From the NCBI GenBank assembly GCA_963971405.1, contig OZ020489.1, positions 39,856,539 through 39,920,538 on the forward strand: a stretch of 64,000 nucleotides of DNA, in the 5' to 3' direction. This DNA is from Psococerastis gibbosa. Taxonomy: Eukaryota > Arthropoda > Insecta > Psocodea > Psocidae. The notes under the pieces are model-generated. The model did not search any database. It was not told where the DNA came from and was given only the letters and a program-made list of their open reading frames with translations. Positions 42,960-54,306 of this stretch are shown here, one piece after another; position 1 is the first letter of the stretch; each line of letters opens with the position of its first letter. Both the position numbers and the translations under genes were made by a program.

Positions 42960-43155
42960 ATACTGTACGGTGGTACTTAGAGTTCTATATAGGAGTGATG
43001 GGACATTCAGTTCGCGCCAAAAATATGTTTTTTGAATTTCATGGGTCGCTCGCCCCGTCTCCTATAAGCAGCCATTGATATAACGTAGCTAATTGCCAAA
43101 GGATTCCAAAATGTTTTTGGTGCCCTCGAATGTCTGGAGTCCCTCCAGTTTAGAA
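42960..43155. repeat. Foldback repeat, second copy
   Basis: TTAGAGTTCTATATAGGAGTG with GGGACATTC, and the inverted arm CCTCGAATGTCTGGAGTCCC; same family as 38333-38846. Confidence 0.5.
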
Positions 43156-43567
43156 CTGTAAAGGGGCTCGGCCTAAAATACGATTGTACCGCACCTGAAT
43201 AATGGAAAAAATCATATACTTTCTTGTAGTTGTATTGTATATAGATTATGAATACCTACCAGTAACCAGTTTATAGAAGAAAAAAAACCTTTTCTTCTAC
43301 CTTTTACTCATAAGACAAATACTTCTTGTTATGCATTCCAGGTTCTCACCTTGTGGGCCGTTTTCGTATGCAAAAACGAAAATGGAGCTCCCTTGAATCC
43401 AACAAAGCTGTGGACTGTGATACTGGAGTACTTTCATATAAAAATCCACAAAGAACGTCAAATCCCAATGTTTTGATTGGTTGGACGCAAGCATTTACCT
43501 ATACGAAAGTTGTCCATTTGTACTTGGCAGCCATGTTGATTTTTAATGTGTTTAAAATTGGTTACAG

Positions 43568-43609
43568 GTGCGAGTCGGTCGTCCTCTAGAAAGAGGAAAC
43601 ATACTCTTG
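43568..43609 (+). CDS. Basic protein, fourth coding exon (42 bp)
   Basis: A micro-exon bounded by TTGGTTACAG and a GTAAGT donor. It encodes ASRSSSRKRKHTL, with split Arg and Asp codons on each side (phase 1-1). Frame and composition fit the exons on both sides. A 20-kb intron follows. Confidence 0.65.
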
Positions 43610-44011
43610 GTAAGTTTTATAAACTTTAAAGATACTGGTCAAATTTTTCAATTTTTGGTCTCTGTACGCTGTTATATTGCCGCTGGATTTGCCTTTCTTC
43701 TGGGGCTTCTGCAATGTTTCAACAGTAATATTTCAACCAATTTCTCTTATACCCTTATCCAACAGCCTTTGAGGAGCCTTCGCCTCTTCCACCTGCCTTC
43801 TCCAGTCATCATTGCCTTGCGTCCTCTGACGTCGGTCTCTCACTCAGAGTTCTTTGACGTTTTCTTACACGTTATCCACTTCAGTCTTCAGCTCATCCTC
43901 TTGAAACCACTAATCCAATTTTGATGTTTTTTGGTGGAAGTGTGTGGTACCTACCTACGATGCTACAATATCATGTAGAGTTTGACACGTGAAATACTTT
44001 TGTGTGAAAAG

Positions 44012-44075
44012 TGTGAAATCTCGAAATTGAAAATTTTTACCATCACAAAGCTTTCCTCATATTACATATAAATAG
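44012..44075. repeat. Terminal fragment of the 49.5-kb foldback family
   Basis: ACCATCACAAAGCTTTCCTC and AATAGGAAAGCAA match the right end of the large foldback near 51590-51628. Confidence 0.55.
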
Positions 44076-44518
44076 GAAAGCAATTAGCATTAATAATAAA
44101 ATAATCGTTCGCACGGTGAGTAAAATGAAGAAAGAATAGAAAAGCCCACTACATTTTTATTAGACCTACATTCCAAAATGGGTGAGTCTTTCTCAAAAGC
44201 CTGGCATATCTATATTAAAAATACCAAGTACTGGAATAATCACGATTGACATGTATTTATTGTACTTACGTCGAAAACGAAGGTTCACAAAACTTATTGT
44301 GTTTCGCGCACTACACAGCATATTTCCTTGGTTTCTTTTTCAATTTATTAACGGGGGGAATCCCCGAACTCATACCCGCCTGCAAGGAAGGTGCTCAGTG
44401 CACCTAAGGAAGTTTTCACTTAAAAAATGCTGTTCATTTCCACCACACGTTCTCAACATGCTTACTTGCATTTTTTGAAGGGGGGTTGTGACTGTTTTCT
44501 ACCTAACTCTCTCCAATG

Positions 44519-46298
44519 CCACTTCTCTCCGTAGTGTTTTTAGGTAAATTGAACGAATTTAGCCATTGTGTAAACCGATTTAGGCGCAAGCACTTCACTG
44601 CGCTTCGCCGTGTTTCCAGACACTTTTTGTTCATTGTCCGAACGCTTATTAGTTCACAAGTGAAGATAAATATACTTATCATGGAAAACACCGAATAAAT
44701 TAAAAAAATTACTTTAGAGTCATCGGTTTCTGACTTTTCCGATTTATTTCTTGGTCATTCTTGCTGGTCATTGCCTTCACCCACTTGCCGACAAATCCTC
44801 CTAGCAAAAATGACTGTTTTCGGTTAAAAATTGGCATAGGGGGGTGTCCAGGTCCAAAAATTTATGACGCCCCTTACACTTTTAACAGGATCTGATAACA
44901 CGCTCATTAATGATGATCCTCCTTCCGGAAACTGCGTGTCGAAGATTAATTTAAATAAAATTTTAGTGCATACGCACACTGCTGATCGTTCTGTTGCCAG
45001 GCGCCGGTAGCAAAGAGATATGTTTAGTTCATTGACGACGTATTGTCCTGCTTGAATGGGAGTTTCCGCTGCATCCTTTAAACTTACAAACTCGTGTCGG
45101 TCAGCAAAGGAAAATACAAGACCAGATTTAAAAGCATCTTCAATTGTCCGATAAGGGGTTATTGTTTTTGCGATGGACATGAGAGCTGTGAAAGATGACC
45201 TATACGACGAAGTAATTACAATGGAATATAAAAATAATAAGACAAGTATAATTCGTTGCTTTTTTACAAAGCTATTTGAGAGATTCACTTCCAAGTGAAA
45301 CAACGTAACATTGATAATGTTATTCATTAAGGAATTAACGGCGCAATTTGTGCGAATAAGGATTATGGAAATGCTTAAAATAGTAAGGGCTATGTAGAGC
45401 CATAGCGAGGATGTAAAAGCTGAGTACACACTATTCCAATTAACTGACAGGATTGGGCTAGGTGCAATGAAACAAAACTCGTCATAATAGTATGGGTCCA
45501 TATTGGGGATTAGTTCAAATGAATCCCACACGGTAGCAGCATCTACACTGTAATTTAAAACCATGTCAAATAAATCTCTGTATGGTCCAAGAATGAACCA
45601 TATACGCATATTTAAATCTTCAGTTATCGTCCTCATAATTTTTACTGCCGCTATAGGAGGAGGTGTTTGCGTCCCGATTAAAACATCCATTAATTTAAAG
45701 TCATTTCCCCAGTCGGAATATAATTTTTGGGTAATTAGATTGTTGTTACTGCAACAGTTTACCATATACCTAGGCATATCCCAGCCAGGTCTCTTGACTG
45801 TGTAGAAATTGATGTTTTCGTGTTCTTTTAATGCAATTACTGTGGAATATGCTCTAATTAACCCCCAAATCATTTGAAATGTGGGTTCGAGCATATTTAC
45901 CTTGCGCATTGGTCCGAGGGAAATAAATAGTTTCGTTTCTGGTCCAATCATGTTATGGCTTTTCAAATCGACCAAATGAAGTGCTGTTTTTTGGTTTTTG
46001 CAATACTGCATAGCTATGTACATAATGTTCAAGAAACGTCGTTTATAGAGAGGGTATTGTATTGCACCGTAGCCGTAGGGAGTTAATAGTTCTTCACTAA
46101 ATGAAAACGTAGTTACTGTTCCCGCATAATTCTTTGACAAGTCCAATGTCACAGCATTGGCTATTTTATCGCTTGCAAAGTTTTTAAGGCCAGGTTCGTA
46201 AAGTATTCGTTTATATCTGTATCCAATTGTGGATTCGCCTAGGACAATACACAAAACAACGCGAAAGGAATGCTTACAGAAGCCCCTTTAACTTCCAT
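44519..46298 (-). pseudogene. Divergent ionotropic receptor pseudogene A
   Basis: Member of the divergent IR family (iGluR-related ligand-gated channels used in insect taste and smell), intronless. Compared with copies B and C it starts with MEVKGASVS, meets a stop near residue 20, and lacks about 30 codons between the signal peptide and ILYEPGLKNF. A long open frame (476 codons) then carries the receptor body, including first membrane helix LWLYIALTILSISIILIRTN and pore region SSYRSSFTALMSI. Near 44850 the frame shifts (VINFWTWTPP instead of VITFGPGHP), and the last membrane helix survives only as a decayed trace to about 44519. Nearly identical to pseudogene C over most of its length. Confidence 0.88.
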
Positions 46299-46299
46299 G

Positions 46300-46757
46300 C
46301 TTTATTTACCCGATAATATTCGCCCATGTGTATGTAACCTACCTACTTGGAAGTCAAGAGATCGGACCAGATCAGAGATGAACGGAGATGTAGATAGACT
46401 GAGTCATTGCAAACCATCGGTCGAATGCGACTAAAGATATATTTTTCTGGCATTGTGGATAAAATAATGGACTCATTAATAGTTGATGTGAAGTTAGCTC
46501 ATGTTGCATGTATTTTTAATTCGGTTCTCAGTGAATTATTCGTTGTCAGTTATGTGAGAGTGCATAATTTGTATGGTCCGAGTAGAAAAAATTGCTGTGG
46601 TTTTATTGACTGCTTATTTAGAATGACATTTATTATTTCTTTTGGTTGTATAGAATTTTTATTGACATTGGTGCAATAAATGTACGAGTATAAGAATAAT
46701 AATTGTATTTCAAAGCCTTTAATGAAAAAAATAATAATACTAGTACAGCGAGTATGT
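46300..46757. other. Upstream flank duplicated with the IR gene
   Basis: Corresponds to 56290-56640 upstream of pseudogene C (for example GATAAAATAATGG, TAGCTCATGTTGCA, GAATTATTCGTTGTC, GCAATAAATGTACGAGTATA). The duplication therefore covers gene plus promoter. Confidence 0.65.
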
Positions 46758-46934
46758 GTAATAGTTTTTATTATTACGTGTATATCGGAAACGGAACACT
46801 AAAGGGATGGATCTTAGGTGTCTCAAGAGCAAAGGACCGTCAGGTAAACTAATAGTGAAACGTCAGTGCATCTATGATCCATCCCTTTCGTGTTCCGTTT
46901 TCTATACACATGTAATAATGAAAACTATTACTAT
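46758..46934. repeat. Hairpin repeat between IR genes
   Basis: TAATAGTTTTTATTATTACG ... AAGGGATGGATC pairs with GATCCATCCCTTT ... TAATAATGAAAACTATTA. The left arm alone recurs at about 56617-56672. Confidence 0.65.
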
Positions 46935-47028
46935 TATTACAACAGGTTAGCTTGTAGAGTAGCCCTTGGGGGTTAAAGTTGGCCTAATATATTTATTTAT
47001 TTATATTTATTATATGACGTTTTTCATT

Positions 47029-48870
47029 TCATTTCTCTCGGTTTTTGGGTAACTTGAATGAATCTAGCCATTGAGTAAACCGATTTATGCGGAAGCACCT
47101 GTGCTGTGTTTCCTGACACTTTTTTCTCTCTGCCCGAACTCTTAAAATTTCTAAAGTGAAGATAAAAATACTTAACATGGAAAGCACTGAATAAATTAAA
47201 AAGATTACTCCTAGTTGCTTTAGAGTCATCGGTTTATGACTGTTACGATTTATTTCTTTGTCATTCTTGCCGGTCATTGACTTGACCCACTTGCCGACAA
47301 ATCCTGCTTCTATCAAAAATGACTGTTTTCGGTTAAAAATTGGAATGAGAGGGTGCCCAGGTCCAAAAGTTATGGCACCCCTTATACTTCTGATTGGGTC
47401 TGATAGTTCGCTCATTAATGATGATCCACCTTCCACAGGAAACTGTGCGTTGAAGATTTGTTTGCAAAGGATTCTATTGCATATGCAAACTGCTGATCGT
47501 TCTGTTGCCAAGCGCTGGTAGCAAAGAGGTCTGTTTAGTTCATTGACAACTGCTTTAATGGGGGTTTCAGCAGTTGCTCCCTTGTACTCTTCAAACTCGA
47601 TCGGGCTGCTGAAGTAAAACACAAGACCTGATTTAAAAGCATCATCTGTTGTTCGGTAAGGTGTTATTGTTATGGGAATGGTCAAGAGAGCCGTAAAAGA
47701 TGACCGATAACACGAAGTTATTACAATGGAATATATGAACAATAGGAAAATTATGTATCGTTCCTTTATTACACATCGTTTTGGGAGATTGACTTCCACA
47801 TGAAACAAAGTGATATTGATTATGGTATTTGTGAATGAATTGACGGAGCAATTACTCCGAATAAGGATTATGGAAATGATTAATATGGTTAGACCAATGG
47901 AGAGCCATAGAGAAGCTGAAAAAGCGGAGTACAAACTTGCCCAATTAACTGATACGATTGGGCCAGGTGCTACGAAACAGAGATCGTCATAATAGTATGG
48001 GTCCATATTGGGGGTTAATTCAAATGAATCCCACACGGTAACCGCATCTAGTTTATAATGTAAAATCCTGTTGAACAAATCTCCGTAGGGTTTAACAATA
48101 AACTTCACATGCATATTTAAATCATTTGTTATTGCTCTCATTATTTCTTCTGCCGTTATAGGAGGAAACAAGTCTGTTCCGACTAAAATATTCATTAGCT
48201 TAAAATCATTTCCCCAGTCAGAATACAATTTTTGTGTTGTTAGATTGTTGTTGCAGCAAGAGTTGGCCATATACCAAGGCATATCCCTACCAGGACTCCT
48301 GAATGTGTAGAAATAAATGATATTGTGCTCCTTAAAAGCAATTACTGCGTAGTATACACGAAGTAACGTCCAAATCAAATGAAATATGGATTCTAGTTCA
48401 TCTACCTCACACATGGGTCCAAGGGAAATAAGCAGTTTCGTTTCTGGTCCAATCATGTCACGCCATTTCAAGGTGGTCCAATGAATTGCTGTATGTTGGA
48501 TGTCGCAATGTTGCATAGCTATGAACATTATGTTCAAGTATCGTCGTTTACTTACTGGATATTTGTCGAAGGACATCGATTCTTCGCAACATGAAAATGT
48601 AGTTACTGTTCCTTCATAATTGTTAGACAACTCCACTGACACAGCATTAGCTATTTTATCGTTTGATAATGTTTTTATGTGAGGCTCGCGAATTATTGGC
48701 TTCAAGTAACTAACACCGATGTTGTCACCTGGACTAGCAGCCAGTGCAATGGCTTTGTATAAACACTTGGCATCAACCTCTACTGTTTCGTTTATAATTG
48801 GTGGATTTGCGGTGGACAAAGCACAAAAAGTCGCAAGAGCAACGATTATAGAAACCACTTTGAATTCCAT
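47029..48870 (-). CDS. Divergent ionotropic receptor B, intact
   Basis: A single-exon gene of 613 residues with start chosen at the Met giving the signal peptide MEFKVVSIIVALATFCALST; an in-frame Met 22 codons upstream lacks such a signal. Architecture: extracellular N-terminal part, ligand-binding half S1 (to about 315), membrane helix 1 (about 320-338, LWLSIGLTILIISIILI), pore loop (about 345-362), helix 2 (about 372-398, ending SCYRSSFTALLTI, the IR counterpart of the iGluR SYTANLAAF gate), ligand-binding half S2 (about 405-545) with VITFG-type GAITFGPGHPLIP, and helix 3 (about 553-575). The canonical iGluR glutamate-binding residues are not apparent, as usual in divergent IRs. Probably a dendritic chemoreceptor subunit; ligand unknown. 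Confidence 0.9.
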   Translation of the reverse strand: MEFKVVSIIVALATFCALSTANPPIINETVEVDAKCLYKAIALAASPGDNIGVSYLKPIIREPHIKTLSNDKIANAVSVELSNNYEGTVTTFSCCEESMSFDKYPVSKRRYLNIMFIAMQHCDIQHTAIHWTTLKWRDMIGPETKLLISLGPMCEVDELESIFHLIWTLLRVYYAVIAFKEHNIIYFYTFRSPGRDMPWYMANSCCNNNLTTQKLYSDWGNDFKLMNILVGTDLFPPITAEEIMRAITNDLNMHVKFIVKPYGDLFNRILHYKLDAVTVWDSFELTPNMDPYYYDDLCFVAPGPIVSVNWASLYSAFSASLWLSIGLTILIISIILIRSNCSVNSFTNTIINITLFHVEVNLPKRCVIKERYIIFLLFIYSIVITSCYRSSFTALLTIPITITPYRTTDDAFKSGLVFYFSSPIEFEEYKGATAETPIKAVVNELNRPLCYQRLATERSAVCICNRILCKQIFNAQFPVEGGSSLMSELSDPIRSIRGAITFGPGHPLIPIFNRKQSFLIEAGFVGKWVKSMTGKNDKEINRNSHKPMTLKQLGVIFLIYSVLSMLSIFIFTLEILRVRAERKKCQETQHRCFRINRFTQWLDSFKLPKNREK

Positions 48871-49094
48871 GCCTTCTTCGTCCGACTGTATACACAACAG
48901 TTTTCTGGCTGGCATTGCGGGCAAAATAATTCGCACGTTAATGGGATAGTTATCTCAAAATTACCTCATGTTGCACCCTATTATTTCGTGTTTTGATGCT
49001 ACAAATTGTATGTGTAATTTCCAGCCCAGAAATGATCTATTATTATATTTTTGAAGCAACACGAAAGTGATTATCGTGTGCTACTATGTGTATA

Positions 49095-51907
49095 CGAGGT
49101 GTGTTCCGAGAATTTTCATTTGTTGAACAAAAATTAATATAGTCGTCTGCATTGATGTTGTCGCCTTCTAAATAGTCCGCTTTAGAGATTATGCACTTGT
49201 CAGTGCTTCTTCCAATCCCCGAAACACTTCTCAAACTTGATCTTTGAGATTTTTTACAGCGATGCGCTTTTAATGTAATCTACGGCTGGAATGCGACGGC
49301 CCTTTAAGGTTCTCTTTATTTTTGGAAATAGGGAAAAGTCTCACGGAGCCATGTCTGGCGAATATGGAGGCTGAGGCATCGTTACAGTATTGCTTTTGAC
49401 CAAAAATTCACGAACATGTAATGAATTGTGAGCAGGTGCATTATCGTGATGCAAATGCCATGAACTGTTTTTCCACAAATCCGGGCATTTTTGCTTTCCA
49501 ATTTATATGTAAGGAAAGCTTTGTGATGGTCGAAATGTTCGATTCCGAGATTTCAACGGATTTCACGTTTTGAGGTCCCAGGAACCCAAAAAAGTGGTTT
49601 TTACGAAATGGCTGTCTGTCTGTCGGTCTGTCTGCCTGTTCACCGATTTCCGGGCAAACTACTCTGTGGATTTAGATGAAATTTGGCATGTAGGTTCACA
49701 AAACTTATACCTCGAGACCATTTTTTTTTATTTTGGGCTAACTCAATTTCGGGGGGTTTTATTTTCAAAAAACTCAAAGAAAAACGTCTAAAAAAATTAT
49801 TTCTCAAACACGGCTCCAACGATTTCTTTTAAATTAAATTCGATTTCTTTTAAATTAAAATTAAAAATATAATGTAGTCGTTATTAATGTTAATAAAATG
49901 CGGGGGGTCGCTTGCCCCTTGATAGTTTGTTTGGGGGGGGGGGGGGGGGGGGGTAAAAAATAAAAATATATAATAATAATAATAATATATATAAAATAAT
50001 AATAAAAATATAATTTTCATGAAAAATGAATAAAAAATAATTTTTCTGTGGAACCTTTCTATTGATGATTTCTACCATCAGGCATTTTTTAGGTGGTATA
50101 TAGAGTAACCGGACAGGTTGCTTTCCCAAAAAAGATTTTGGTTTTGTGCAAAAAATTATTTTTTGAAAAAATGATAGAAAATTCATATGTGTTAATGAAT
50201 TGGTTTGCCCGATCTAGAGTATTCAATGACATTGATTAATTCAGTGCTTTGGGATTGGGGATATCCTAGGCCGTTGCCAGGGAGGGGCCAGGGGGGTCCG
50301 GACTCCCCCCGTCCCCAAATGGTTGCAACATACACTAGATGGAATGGAGTTTTAATGATTTTTAAATAAATTGAGGTTGCCTCACCTTCAGTAACGTCAG
50401 ATGAACACCCCCCCCCCCCCCCCCCCGAGATATCCTGAATTTAACCATAGGAAAATTATATACTATGAAATTACTCATTTTCTCTATATACAAATTGATA
50501 AATTGGAAAGCATGTCGGACGGGTTCTTTTCGGATTGCTTCACGCAAACCGCGTTGAACTTGCAGGTAGTACTCCTCATTGAACATATTTTGTTACCACA
50601 CGTTTCATACCCAAAATATTGGAAAGAACCGGTCCGAGTTTACTCGAACATGCTTTCCAATTTATCAATTAGTAGTTGGAGAAGATGAGTAATTTTTTCC
50701 CTATTGTTAAAATTCGGACATCTGGGGGGGGGGGGGGCGGGGTTTGTCCACCTGACGTCACTGGAGGTGAAGTAAATTCTACATTACATTGCATTACCAC
50801 ACAGCAACCAACCTCCCTCCATGCTGACATCCCATCACAGTCATAAGTGCCTATATTGTTTATTATTATTAAGTTGTGGATTTTAATGGATAAGGATTGT
50901 ATTGATGTATTATTGATGATTATATGTAGGTTTTTTTTAAATCTATATATTTATATAGCTATTTGTAAGGTTAAAATGGCCTAATATAATTTCATTTCAT
51001 TTCAATATTGGCAGGGCACGCAATGCGTTTGAGAGTGAATTTTCATTTTCAATTTTCAAAAACATTTTTTTTTGCACAAAACCAAATAGTTTTTTGGTCC
51101 GGTTTCGTTACTCAATTTAACCCCTAAAACATGCCTGAAGGTAGAAATCATCGATAGAAAGGTTTCCCAGAAAAAATATTTGTTAGTCATATTTCATTAA
51201 AATTAAGTTATTTTTATTTTTTTACCCCCAGAAGCAAACTATCAAGGGGCCCCCGTTTTGTTAACATTAATAACGACTACAATATATGTGAATTTAAAAG
51301 AAATCGTTTGAGCTGTTTTTGAGAAATAATTTTTTTAAACGTTTTTTTGGAGTTTTATGAGAATAAACCCCCCCCCCCCCCAAAATTGAGTTAGCCCATA
51401 ATAAAAAAAATTGTCTCGAGGTATGATTTTTGTGAACCTACTTGCCAAATTTCATCAAAATCGACCTAGTAGTTTGCCCGGAAATTGATGGACAGAGTGA
51501 CAGACATTGCGTAAAAACCACTTTTTTTGGTTCCTGGGACCTCAAAACGTGTATGTCCGTTGAAAACTCGGAATCGAAAATTTGGACCATCACAAAGCTT
51601 TCCTTATACTACGTATAATTGGAAAGCAAAAATTATATGACATGGTCCAGTTGTTCACAGCAGGCTATGGATGCACAGGTACACACGTATGTTACCTTTA
51701 GACCTTGCTCTCCAGAGTGAATCATAATTATACAATTGATGACAATTGTCAGCACAGCACAACACAAACGAAAATTACCGAGCTCATAAAAAGATTGAAA
51801 AGATGTCTGACCTAAGTGGTTGTCACACAAAGTCAACAAGTGAAAACTGGTGGACATTTTATGCTCTCGAAATTTAAAAATTCTCGTTATAATTTGAACA
51901 CACCTCG
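49095..51907 (-). mobile_element. mariner-type element, broken by a large foldback
   Basis: Terminal repeats CGAGGTGTGTTCCGAGAATTTT on the left and the complement ending GAACACACCTCG on the right, each bordered by TA. Transposase sequence on the minus strand left of the foldback includes HHDNAPAHNSL and PPYSPDMAPCDFSLFPKIKR, the second DDE region of mariners, with frameshifts. The foldback at 49487-51632 replaces or splits the rest. Confidence 0.75.
49487..51632. mobile_element. 2.1-kb foldback element with homopolymer tracts
   Basis: Arms of about 1 kb in inverted orientation. Left: TTTTTGCTTTCCAATTTATA, GAGGTCCCAGGAACC, TTCCGGGCAAACTACT. Right, in mirror order: AGTAGTTTGCCCGGAA, GGTTCCTGGGACCTC, TTGGAAAGCAAAAA. 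The centre at about 50490-50670 is itself a palindrome (AAATTGATAAATTGGAAAGC and its complement). Poly(G) at 49930-49952 and 50726-50740 and poly(C) at 50407-50426 and 51367-51381 fall at mirrored positions. No ORF of significance. Confidence 0.8.
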
Positions 51908-52404
51908 TATTATATAACAATTAAAGAGGCACAGACTACTATTTACCTATTTAACATTGTATAACGTTTCTACACGCAGGGGAATTAAGAGGCAATCAGA
52001 GGGGTAAAGCCTCACGCGAGATGTAAAACAAATCATATCACATAGAAAAAAAATGTTCCTCAGTATTTTGATAAATGATAAACTGTGCCTAATCGGTGTT
52101 AGTGATCGTCACGTATCATGTATCAAAATTCAGAAAAGTATTTTTTTCTAATCGATATGACACTTTTGATAGATGTACTATGCATATTTCCTGTGGCATT
52201 TGACTTAAAAAAAAAAAATACTCTTGGAGAATTGAAGCTATAGAAAATGGGCACACCGCCATACCTAATACTCAACGCGTATGTCTCCATATCTTACTGT
52301 AACTAGACGATTCTTCTGGTGCTTCTTGAGCTTGTAATAAAATACGAGTACAAGTTTAAATTTCATAATCACATTAGTTATTATTATTTTTAATTACTTT
52401 TTAT

Positions 52405-52600
52405 AGACCCAGGCCTACTTATAGTGGCCCATAGGTCCCTAGTCCAATGCCAACGACGTCATGGATTTCGGACATTATAGTATTGTTTTTTTGGCCATTG
52501 GCAAACTGGTATACGTTCTCGATGTCAACCTACACCGGCTACAATGCAATAATGGACAAGCTGAGACTAACTTACTATTGATGCAATGAAACATAATCCC
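52405..52600 (-). repeat. Dispersed repeat, inverted copy at 63340-63520
   Basis: TATAGTGGCCCATAGGTCCC and CCAATGCCAACGACGTCATG match the complement of 63420-63500. CTCGATGTCAACCTACACCGG also resembles 23876-23900 next to the mariner remnant there. Confidence 0.55.
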
Positions 52601-52932
52601 ATAATTTGAGGCGCAACACAAAATAGAACCAGGCTAATAGAAACAAGACAAGTGAGAACATTGTTAGCAGTTATAAATAGTAAATAAATAAATCTTGGCA
52701 TTTTTTACATATTTTTTAATAACCGGTGCCACAAAGCCAATAAAGGCGCGTTGGGATCACCGCACAATTCACTTTATTATGTTAGTTTTTAATCTGTACC
52801 TGTGAGTAGACTTAAAATATAGTTCTTAATTACAGACAATGTAATATTTTCATAGTATCCGGCCCTGATCATTTCATTTTAGTAACCCAAACCTCTATAG
52901 TTGACAGAATTTCTGCTGTGTGTTGATTTGTA

Positions 52933-53659
52933 CGAGGGCAATCCAGAAACTAGATTACGTTTTCGTCTGTGTCCGCTAGGGGCGGGGCTAGCGCGGCCAT
53001 CTTGGGGTCAGAGCATGCGCAGCTCAGTGGGCATCTAGCCGTGCTAGTGAGAGGTTCGTGCTGTGCTCTGTTCAGATACTGTGACGGTTTAAAATGTCTG
53101 CGTTAATTGAAACTCCCGCGAGCTGCGAGGTGCGTGCAGTAATAAGGTTTCTGACTGCAAAAAACTGTAAACCGATAGAAATCTATCGGCAGCTTTGTGA
53201 GGTGTATGGGGACAACATTATCACTGAAGGTGGAGTGCGTCAGTGGGTCATAAGATTTAAAAATGGCCGAACCAATGTTCACGACGAAGATCGAAGTGGG
53301 AGACCCAGCATAGTGACTTCCGAACTTGTCGAAAAGGTCGATGCGAAAGTCCGTGAAAATCGAAATGTCACAATAACGGAACTGTCTTTGAGTTTTCCAC
53401 AAATTTCGCGAAGTTTGTTGCACGAAATCATCAGCTGCAAGAAGAGGTAACGGAGTGGTTGAAGGCGCAGGCGGCCGAATTTTTCGACGACGGCATTTCC
53501 AAGCTCGTACATCGCTACGATAAATGCCTTAATTTGCATGGTGACTATGTAGAAAAGTAGTCTTTGAGTGTGGCTTTCATCTGTATATAATTAAATTTGT
53601 TTCCTATACTTTGTTTATGTTTTATTCCAAAACGTAATCTAGTTTCTGGATTGCCCTCG
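52933..53659 (+). mobile_element. Internally deleted mariner with perfect ends
   Basis: Terminal repeats of about 30 bp, CGAGGGCAATCCAGAAACTAG and its exact complement, each bordered by TA (52931-52932 and 53660-53661). The 727-bp interior keeps both ends of a transposase gene but lacks the catalytic middle. Confidence 0.85.
53094..53570 (+). pseudogene. mariner transposase, catalytic core deleted
   Basis: Residues 1-118 form the paired-type DNA-binding N-terminus (EVRAVIRFLTAKNCKPIEIY ... GGVRQWVIRFKNGRTNVHDE ... DRSGRP). After LLHEIIS the frame runs to a stop; in another frame from about 53438 the gene continues with EVTEWLKAQAAEFFDDGISK then KCLNLHGDYVEK, which is the normal mariner C-terminus. 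About 200 residues including all DDE residues are missing. An intact 118-residue DNA-binding protein could still be made and could act as a repressor; this is speculation. Confidence 0.8.
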
Positions 53660-54011
53660 TAATTAGGAACTGTGAGGAAACCACGTCCTGTTTGCCTAGT
53701 GCTTGTGTTATTAGCAGAAGTTCTGTCACCTTGGAAGTTACTTAAGTTACTTACAACTATTGTTAGTAAAATTTTCTTGTACAATAGTTCAAATGACAAA
53801 ATTCCTAACTCCTTAAAAATTATCCTCGTACTAACATTGTACCCTGTTTTATTGAGCATTCTCATGGCAAATTTTTTGGCAAGTAGCAATTTTTTTAGTT
53901 TTTGTAACTCCAGCACCCCTCCCCCCCCCCAAAAAAAAACAGATTCCATATTGTAATATTGATTGATAAAAAGCATAATAAATAGGTACCATGTCTTTTG
54001 TAGTCATAAAT

Positions 54012-54200
54012 TTACTCACTTACAAATTTTGTTCTATTACTAAGCCAACCTAGCCCTCTCTCACACTCAACTTGGAAAGTCCGGGACCGCCTGCTTTACA
54101 TGCCGTCCGAAGCATGGCCAGGAAATTTAGCAAGTGTGGGCCTGAAACCAACAACCTTTCGGGTGAAAGTCGGTGTCTACCACTACTCTACCTATACATG
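54012..54200 (-). mobile_element. SINE copy
   Basis: TTTTGTTCTATTACTAAGCC (tail), GGACCGCCTGCTTTACATG (body) and CAACAACCTTTCGGGTGAAAG (head), in reverse. Closely related to 33199-33380. Confidence 0.65.
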
Positions 54201-54306
54201 TAATGACTGTTACTGTTCCTAAATCATTTTTTGACAAGTTCACTGACGCAGAAGGTTTTTTTATTTTTCGATAATGTCGCAACTATTTTCTCACTAACTA
54301 AGCAAT

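Noticed and set aside
36485-43609. Naming the basic gene as lamin B receptor
   Set aside because: Only Arg/Ser-rich composition suggests it; no Tudor or membrane domain is in the window.
48871-48936. Upstream Met as start of receptor B (22 extra residues)
   Set aside because: The extra residues are charged and would bury the signal peptide; the downstream Met matches the start of copies A and C (MEVK).
49930-49952. Poly(G)/poly(C) runs as assembly gaps or errors
   Set aside because: They fall at mirrored positions in a foldback, so they look like real parts of the element, although their exact lengths are unreliable.
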